Assembly: GCA_025462785.1 (NCBI GenBank) | Contig: JAOAPG010000086.1 | Location: 1-11,828 of the forward strand | DNA: 11,828 nt | Reading direction: 5' to 3' | Origin: Acidobacteriaceae bacterium | Lineage (GTDB): Bacteria; Acidobacteriota; Terriglobia; Terriglobales; Acidobacteriaceae | In this document: in pieces, positions 6,770 through 11,828 of the stretch | How the letters are laid out: every line of letters begins with the position of its first letter | Numbering within the stretch: position 1 is the stretch's first letter | Made by a program: the position numbers and the translations under genes | Notes under the pieces: model-generated | Databases searched by the model: none | Told to the model about the DNA's origin: nothing | The model's input: the letters and a program-made list of their open reading frames with translations, nothing else

Positions 6770-7084
6770 ATGGAAAAAATCTTAATCGATACATTTGTTG
6801 TTCCCGAAGAATCCAAGGCAGCATTCCTAGAGCAGACGCGCAAAGTACAGGGCTTTATCAGAACCTTACCCGGTTTCGTCGAGGGCTTTCTTTACGAACA
6901 AAAAGATGGAGAGAGCCGCAACAACTTCTTGACGACAGCCGTTTGGGAAAATGGCGAAGCCTTTGAAAACGCAAAGAGGGCTGTGGCGATCGAATTTCAA
7001 AAACAAGGCTTCAACCCTCAAGAAACGAGAAAACAATTGAAGATTGAAGGTGTAAGGTCAACTTACGAAAGGTCTCCTTATTGA
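6770..7084 (+). CDS. antibiotic biosynthesis monooxygenase (ABM) domain protein
   Basis: 104 aa from the ATG at 6770, chosen because AAAGGAG stands six bases before it; an in-frame ATG at 6713 would add residues without family resemblance. The sequence follows the small dimeric alpha-beta barrel: ILIDTFVVPEE (strand 1), FIRTLPGFVEGFLYEQ (helix and strand), NNFLTTAVWENGEAF (strand and helix), AIEFQKQGF. LPGF-x-EGFLY and VWEN are typical of ABM/YgiN-like proteins, which oxidise quinols or polyketides or act as haem-degrading enzymes; the substrate here cannot be told. It is the third gene of the operon, 68 bases after the membrane-protein gene. Its DNA is visibly more A-rich than its neighbours, so it may have a separate history. 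Confidence 0.75.
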   Translation: MEKILIDTFVVPEESKAAFLEQTRKVQGFIRTLPGFVEGFLYEQKDGESRNNFLTTAVWENGEAFENAKRAVAIEFQKQGFNPQETRKQLKIEGVRSTYERSPY

Positions 7085-7094
7085 GGAGATAGAG

Positions 7095-7145
7095 ATGTTT
7101 GTTTATATCTGCTCTATGTGGGTTGCGGCCAGCACTTTTCTTTAG
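7095..7145 (+). CDS. 16-codon micro-ORF with a strong ribosome binding site
   Basis: AGGAG with a six-base spacer precedes ATG, giving MFVYICSMWVAASTFL and TAG. It begins ten bases after the ABM stop and ends inside the last codons of the convergent kinase gene. It could be a small hydrophobic peptide, the remnant of a deleted downstream gene, or chance. Confidence 0.25.
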   Translation: MFVYICSMWVAASTFL

Positions 7146-9829
7146 TTCTCCGTAGCTTGGCTACGCTCGAGGTTTTTCAACTGTACGATGTCGGCCTCGC
7201 CGTTTCCCACTGCGGCGTAGATCGAGTGTCCATCTGACGACCAGGAAACTCTCCGGGTGATGAATGTTGCCTGGCGGCCAAAATCCGTGATGCGTCGCAT
7301 CGGGCCTCCAGTGGTCGGCTGCGCCCAGAGATCCGTGGTCGGTCCATCCGTCAGCATCACCGCGAGCCACTTCCCGTCTGGAGAGACCACCGGCTGCATT
7401 AACAGCCAGCTTGACAAACGCGATCCGGAAATACGAGCTAACTCATGCGCCGAGCCGTTCTCTGGACTGGCTACTAATATCTGCATGTCCGATAAGCCGT
7501 TCAGAGCGGGCAGACTCAGGGCGAAGTAAAGTTTTCCTCCCGCATCCACTGCAGGTTTCTGTCCTTCCTCGCGCACCAACAAGTTCGGGCCACCCGCTGG
7601 AGAAGCTTTCTCTATGCGAAATCCATTCTGGCTGGGCGGCGAAAAATAAATCCATTGGCTATCCGGAGACCAGCAAGCCCAACCTCCTCCGTCCGATATT
7701 TTGTGGGCGTCGCTGCCGTCGGGGTTCATCAACCAGAGGTCGACGTTCCACCCATTGAGGCCGCGCTTCACGTAGGCAATGTGTTTCCCATCTGGGGACC
7801 AGACGGGCACGCCAATCGTGACTTGCGGATCGTGTTCGAAGGTGACTTCGCGATTCTGCTGGGTTTCGAGGTTCAATACCCAGAGATTGCCATGGCCACC
7901 GCTGTCACTCAGATATACGAGTTCATGATCTCCGGGGCTCACAGACGGTGTTTGCACCGTTCCGGTCTGGCGCGTGATTTGGACGCCGCTGCGAACGTTT
8001 TCTTCCGGCCTGCCGTCAACCGGAAAGCGCCAGATATCGAACTGGATCTGCCTCCGAGTTGCGACCAGATTGCCGTGGCGATCCAAGTCCGGCGAGATGT
8101 AAGATGTCTCGCCGAAAGTGAGTTGCCGCAAGTTCTTTCCTCCGGTTTCCACCGACCACAGATTCATCGTCCGCAAATACAGAACGGTGTCGCCTCGGGA
8201 AGAGCTGTAGACCACCCCGGAGCCGTCGGGAAGCCAAGCAAAACCCGCCAGCGGATTCCTATCTTGCGTAATGGCTTGTGCGCTGCCGCCTTCAGCGGGC
8301 ACATAGAACACGTCGTAATCAAAAGTTCTGCCGCGCTGAAATCCTAATTTCCGGTCATCGGGAGACCAACGCAAATCGGAATAGTTGTATTCGGTCGGAA
8401 GACCCGCCAAGTTGCGAGAATTCGAGCCGTCTGGATCCGCAACGGCGAGTTCAAGTTTTCCTTGGTTGGAGTGGAAATAGGCAATGTGTTTGCCGTCATG
8501 GCTGAGATCAGCGCCGCCTAGGCTGCTGACCAGTGGCCGAGCTGTCCCTCCCAACGCGGGGATTTGCCAGATTTTTCCTTCTCCGTCCGGCTCAGTCGAA
8601 GGAGAAAAGTAAATCAGAGACGACGAATCCGGCGACCAACGCGGGTATTGATGGTCGGCGTCGTTATGCGTAACCTGCAGCGGCGAACCTCCCGCCAACA
8701 ATCGCATCCACACTTGCCTCCGTCCGCCAACGTTGGCCGTGAACGCTACCGACTTGCCGTCGGGCGACAACGCTGGAAACTCTTCCATGCCCATAAAGTC
8801 AGTGAGCCGCATCAGCTCAACTGGCGGAGAATTCTCTGTCCGCAGCCTCAGTCCTCGCTGCGCGAGTAATCCAAGGCCCACCGACACTAATACGGCTAAC
8901 GCAGCCAAAGCTGCTCTCAGCCACCGTCGACCATTTCCGGCTGGGAGTGCGATAGCCGGGCGGCTTCTACTTTCTTCGCGACCGACGAACTCCAGATTGA
9001 AGGCCAGGTCGCGCGCCGATTGAAAGCGTTCCGTTGGATCTTTTTCCAGACAGCGATGAACGATGCGTCCCACTGCCGGATGAAGATTGCGCTCTGTGCC
9101 CGAGAGCTCGGCAGGCTCCTCCTTGAGGATTGCACTCATAGTATCGGCAGCCGTCTTCCCATGAAACGCTCGATTTCCGGAAAGCATTTCGTAAAGGATC
9201 GCGCCCAGGCTGAAGATGTCGGAGCGATGGTCCACGGCCAATCCGCGTACCTGCTCTGGTGACATGTAACCGACGGTGCCGAGCACCATGCCCAGCTCCG
9301 TGATGCTGGCCGTCGCCACTGAACTCCGCGGCCCGCCGGCGTCGGAGCCGACCAACTTGGCCAGACCGAAATCAAGGATCTTGACTACGCCATCGCGCGT
9401 GAGAAAGAGGTTCTCGGGTTTCAGGTCCCGGTGCACGATGCTGCGGTCGTGTGCTGCCGCCAAGCCGCGAGCGGTTTGAAGGCCGAATTCCATGACCTTG
9501 CGCACCGGAATCTCACCCTGATTCAGCCGCTCACGCAAAGTCTGTCCCTGAAGAAGTTCGGTGACCAGATATGGCGCATCTTCCTCAGTCGTACCGAACT
9601 GATAAATTGCCAGAATATTGGGGTGGTTGAGCGCTGCCGTTGCGCGCGCTTCCTGCTCGAAACGCCGCAACCGGTCGCGGTCCGAGACCAGTTCTTTCGG
9701 CAGGACTTTGATAGCAACGTCCCGGCCCAGGTTCTGATCGCGAGCGCGATAGACCTCGCCCATTCCGCCCGCACCTAGGGGCGAGACTATCTCATAAGGC
9801 CCGAGTTTTGTTCCCGGAGCGAGGGCCAT
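7142..9829 (-). CDS. membrane-anchored Ser/Thr protein kinase with TolB/PD40 beta-propeller
   Basis: 895 aa. Residues 12-280 are a PknB-type kinase with all key elements: glycine loop GAGGMGEV, Lys41 in VAIK, HRDLKPEN with catalytic Asp135, DFG with Asp153, GTVGYMSPEQ and the C-lobe Arg in CLEKDPTERFQSA. After a basic stretch, one membrane helix (306-322) leads to about 570 extracytoplasmic residues with at least seven PD40/TolB blades, each marked by an SPDG-like motif (LSPDGKSVAF, WSPDSSSLIY, WSPDDRKLGF, WSPDGKHIAY, WSPDSQWIYF, VSPDGKWLAV, WSSDGHSIYA). The propeller probably senses or binds an extracytoplasmic ligand or partner while the kinase signals inside. This architecture is strongly expanded in Acidobacteria. 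ATG at 9829 has no Shine-Dalgarno. Targets are unknown. Confidence 0.93.
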   Translation of the reverse strand: MALAPGTKLGPYEIVSPLGAGGMGEVYRARDQNLGRDVAIKVLPKELVSDRDRLRRFEQEARATAALNHPNILAIYQFGTTEEDAPYLVTELLQGQTLRERLNQGEIPVRKVMEFGLQTARGLAAAHDRSIVHRDLKPENLFLTRDGVVKILDFGLAKLVGSDAGGPRSSVATASITELGMVLGTVGYMSPEQVRGLAVDHRSDIFSLGAILYEMLSGNRAFHGKTAADTMSAILKEEPAELSGTERNLHPAVGRIVHRCLEKDPTERFQSARDLAFNLEFVGREESRSRPAIALPAGNGRRWLRAALAALAVLVSVGLGLLAQRGLRLRTENSPPVELMRLTDFMGMEEFPALSPDGKSVAFTANVGGRRQVWMRLLAGGSPLQVTHNDADHQYPRWSPDSSSLIYFSPSTEPDGEGKIWQIPALGGTARPLVSSLGGADLSHDGKHIAYFHSNQGKLELAVADPDGSNSRNLAGLPTEYNYSDLRWSPDDRKLGFQRGRTFDYDVFYVPAEGGSAQAITQDRNPLAGFAWLPDGSGVVYSSSRGDTVLYLRTMNLWSVETGGKNLRQLTFGETSYISPDLDRHGNLVATRRQIQFDIWRFPVDGRPEENVRSGVQITRQTGTVQTPSVSPGDHELVYLSDSGGHGNLWVLNLETQQNREVTFEHDPQVTIGVPVWSPDGKHIAYVKRGLNGWNVDLWLMNPDGSDAHKISDGGGWACWSPDSQWIYFSPPSQNGFRIEKASPAGGPNLLVREEGQKPAVDAGGKLYFALSLPALNGLSDMQILVASPENGSAHELARISGSRLSSWLLMQPVVSPDGKWLAVMLTDGPTTDLWAQPTTGGPMRRITDFGRQATFITRRVSWSSDGHSIYAAVGNGEADIVQLKNLERSQATEN

Positions 9830-9838
9830 GGCGCGGTG

Positions 9839-9867
9839 ATTATACCTCTGGGCTCTTCCTCACCCAA
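9839..9867 (-). promoter_or_regulatory. promoter of the propeller kinase gene
   Basis: On the minus strand TTGGGT (9867-9862), 17 bases, then TATAAT (9844-9839), nine bases before the ATG. Transcription should start within a few bases of the ATG, giving a leaderless or nearly leaderless mRNA. Inverted copies ACCTCTG (9844-9850) and CAGAGGT (9892-9898) flank the promoter. Confidence 0.55.
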
Positions 9868-9902
9868 ATTGAAAGCTCAAGGCGCTGGACTCAGAGGTGA
9901 AA

Positions 9903-9932
9903 TGCCGTGGCAGCGGACCTATTTCCACGGCA
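9903..9932. repeat. 8-base inverted repeat between the two kinase genes
   Basis: TGCCGTGG (9903-9910) and CCACGGCA (9925-9932) are perfect inverted copies 14 bases apart, directly upstream of the rightward promoter. Their placement in the divergent region suits a regulator site; as DNA before the expected start of either transcript it is unlikely to be a terminator. Confidence 0.5.
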
Positions 9933-9940
9933 CTCCTGCG

Positions 9941-9970
9941 TTGACTTTGCTTCTGCGTGCGCCCTAAGAT
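9941..9970 (+). promoter_or_regulatory. candidate promoter of the rightward kinase gene
   Basis: TTGACT (9941-9946), an 18-base spacer, then TAAGAT (9965-9970), matching the consensus -35 at five and the -10 at four of six positions. It lies 52 bases upstream of the ATG at 10023. Confidence 0.4.
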
Positions 9971-10022
9971 GACTCACCGTGAGCTTGGCACCAAACGTTT
10001 GCGAGGCAGGTTCTACGAAGGA

Positions 10023-11828
10023 ATGATCGGCGAATCCATCTCTCATTACAAGGTGATCGAAAGACTCGGGGGCGGTGGTATGGGCGTGGTGTACAAAGCT
10101 GAAGACACACGTCTTGGCCGCTTCGTCGCTCTCAAGTTTCTTCCCGAAAATGTCACCGCAGACGAGAACTTGCTGAGCCGCTTCCGGCGCGAGGCCCAGT
10201 CAGCTTCCAGCCTCAATCATCCCAATATCTGCACCGTTTATGACGTCGGCGAGGATCACGGTCGTGCTTTCATCGTGATGGAGTATCTCGACGGCCAGAC
10301 GCTGAAACATCTGATTGGCAATCGCCCGCTCGAACTCGACCTATTGATAACTGTTGCGATCGACGTGGCTGACGCGCTGGACGCCGCTCATTCCAAGGGA
10401 ATTGTGCATCGCGACATTAAGCCAGCGAACATATTCGTTACCGATCGTGGGCACGCCAAGATTCTTGACTTCGGTCTAGCGAAAGTCGACCAGACAAGTA
10501 GCGCGTTAAGACCTACAGAAGGAAGTGCGCCGACTGCCGGAGTTACCGATGCGCGTCTCACCAGCCCTGGTTCTGCGCTCGGTACGGTGGCGTATATGTC
10601 GCCGGAACAGGTGCGCGGGAAGTCGCTTGATCTTCGCACCGATCTTTTTTCGTTCGGAGTGGTGCTCTACGAGATGGCCACGGGAGCGTTGCCGTTCCAG
10701 GGCCAGACTTCCGGTGTGATCTTTGATGGCATCATGAATCGTACGCCTGTGACTCCGGTGCGATTGAATCCCAGCCTGCCGCCGAAGCTTGAAGACATTA
10801 TCAATCGAGCGCTGGAGAAAGAGCGCGAGCTGCGGTATCAGCATGCGTCGGACATTAAGTCAGAGTTGCTGCGGCTGAAGCGGGATTTGGAAACCGGTAA
10901 GCGGAGCAACGGAGACGAAGTTTCGCGGGCAGCGGTCCAGTCTGACTCTGGTTCGGGACCGTCGCAACGGCAGAGTTCGGGAGCTCCAGCAGCTTCGGCC
11001 AGCAGCTCGGGCAAGGTGCGGGCCGCCAGTTCCTCGGGCAGTTCAGAAGCTGCGGCACCCCCGCATATTCCGTCCGGCTCTGATGCGACCTTTGGGTCCA
11101 AACCTATTTGGACACGCTGGCCGTTTCTCGTGCCTGCAGCTGTCGGTTTGGTTGCTGCCGTCCTTGCGGCACTTCATTATTGGCATGGCCCGAGTGCAGT
11201 ACAGCTTACTGATAAAGATCAGCTCATCCTTGCCGACTTTACCAATCAAACCGGCGACCCGGTTTTTGATTCCACTTTGAAGGAGGCGCTGGCCATTCAG
11301 CTTGAGCAATCGCCGCTCGTTCAACTTGTCAGTGACGCCGAGCTGCATAACAATCTGCAGTACTTGGGACAACCAAAGGATCAGAGAATTACTCCTGAAT
11401 TGGCGCAGCAGATCGGCCAGCGTCTTGGTGTTAAGGCATATCTCTCGGGGACAATCGCTCCGTTAGGAACGTCGTACGTTATTTCTATCAATGCGGTGAA
11501 CTGCGCGACCGGCGACGTTTTCGGACGCGAGCAGGTCACGGCTACAGACAAGGCTGGAGTTCTGGCCGCGGTTTCCAGCGCGGCGACCTCAATGCGGGCT
11601 CGCCTGGGCGAATCCTTAGCCTCAATTCAGAAGCTATCGACTCCCTACACGAATGTCACCACAGCATCGCTGCATGCGTTTCACGCCTTCTCAATAGGAG
11701 AAGACGAGCACCGCATGGGCCGCGATTTCCCGCAGGCTTCCTCCTACTACGAACAGGCTATCCAGCTTGATCCCAATTTCGCCATGGCCTATGCGCGCTT
11801 GGGGGTTGCTTTTGGAAACCAGGGATCC
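10023..11828 (+). CDS. membrane-anchored Ser/Thr protein kinase with TolB-like and TPR region (3' end beyond window)
   Basis: 602 codons are open to the window edge with no stop. Residues 9-280 form a PknB-type kinase: glycine loop GGGGMGVVYK, Lys38 in VALKF, HRDIKPAN with Asp131, DFG with Asp149, YMSPEQ, and the C-lobe ALEKERELRYQHA. A Ser/Ala/Gly-rich linker (about 305-355) leads to one membrane helix near 366-386. Outside, LILADFTNQTGDPVFD begins a TolB-like domain that continues through LGVKAYLSGTIAPLG, followed by TPR-type helices (SYYEQAIQLDPNFAMAYARLG) at the edge. Full-length relatives carry many more TPRs. Start ATG at 10023 fits the family (MIGESISHYKV); an in-frame ATG at 9969 would add 18 unrelated residues. 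AGGA directly abuts the ATG. The gene is divergent from the propeller kinase and may share regulation with it. Confidence 0.92.
   Translation, partial: MIGESISHYKVIERLGGGGMGVVYKAEDTRLGRFVALKFLPENVTADENLLSRFRREAQSASSLNHPNICTVYDVGEDHGRAFIVMEYLDGQTLKHLIGNRPLELDLLITVAIDVADALDAAHSKGIVHRDIKPANIFVTDRGHAKILDFGLAKVDQTSSALRPTEGSAPTAGVTDARLTSPGSALGTVAYMSPEQVRGKSLDLRTDLFSFGVVLYEMATGALPFQGQTSGVIFDGIMNRTPVTPVRLNPSLPPKLEDIINRALEKERELRYQHASDIKSELLRLKRDLETGKRSNGDEVSRAAVQSDSGSGPSQRQSSGAPAASASSSGKVRAASSSGSSEAAAPPHIPSGSDATFGSKPIWTRWPFLVPAAVGLVAAVLAALHYWHGPSAVQLTDKDQLILADFTNQTGDPVFDSTLKEALAIQLEQSPLVQLVSDAELHNNLQYLGQPKDQRITPELAQQIGQRLGVKAYLSGTIAPLGTSYVISINAVNCATGDVFGREQVTATDKAGVLAAVSSAATSMRARLGESLASIQKLSTPYTNVTTASLHAFHAFSIGEDEHRMGRDFPQASSYYEQAIQLDPNFAMAYARLGVAFGNQGS

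Noticed and set aside
7655..8347. 230-aa plus-strand open frame
   Set aside because: It lies wholly within the propeller kinase gene on the other strand and shows no family motif; it is a shadow.
11823..11828. GGATCC at the very end and a GCGGCCGC near the start (45-52) as clone or vector junctions
   Set aside because: Both are common restriction words; the kinase frame runs unbroken into the end, and no vector sequence is recognised.

Overview
The window looks like chromosomal DNA of an acidobacterium or a close soil relative. This is an inference from gene content: two large membrane-anchored Ser/Thr kinases with TolB-type or TPR sensor halves, a secreted beta-helix protein, a DUF2269-type membrane protein and a probable rhodanese selenoprotein, in DNA of middling GC. 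No RNA gene, CRISPR array, insertion sequence or phage gene was found.

Layout. Positions 1-473 hold only a possible left-truncated membrane ORF on the minus strand. Positions 474-2063 (minus) encode a secreted right-handed beta-helix protein with its own sigma70-like promoter, in which a perfect palindrome covers the -10 box. Positions 2334-2681 (minus) encode a small rhodanese whose frame is interrupted by one TGA exactly where relatives carry Cys; the frame continues to a natural rhodanese C-terminus, and a bSECIS-like hairpin follows the TGA, so I call it a selenoprotein. About 380 bases without a gene follow. Next come a small c-type cytochrome (3066-3388) and an Old Yellow Enzyme family reductase (3548-4648). 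Both are disrupted by single-base frameshifts that look like sequencing error or very recent decay.

Positions 4727-7084 form a regulated module. A TetR repressor is divergent from a three-gene operon: NmrA-like NAD(P)H-binding protein, DUF2269-like membrane protein and ABM-domain monooxygenase. An imperfect inverted repeat in the divergent region is a candidate operator. With the adjacent OYE reductase, the set suggests quinone or electrophile detoxification; that function is inferred.

Positions 7142-11828 hold two divergently transcribed PknB-type kinases. One (895 aa) has a TolB/PD40 beta-propeller. The other, cut by the window end, has a TolB-like domain and TPR repeats. Their 193-base divergent region contains a promoter for each and two inverted repeats. 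The tetR and propeller-kinase genes both have TATAAT only 9-10 bases before the start codon and no Shine-Dalgarno, suggesting leaderless transcripts.

The most notable item is the rhodanese selenoprotein with its recoding hairpin.
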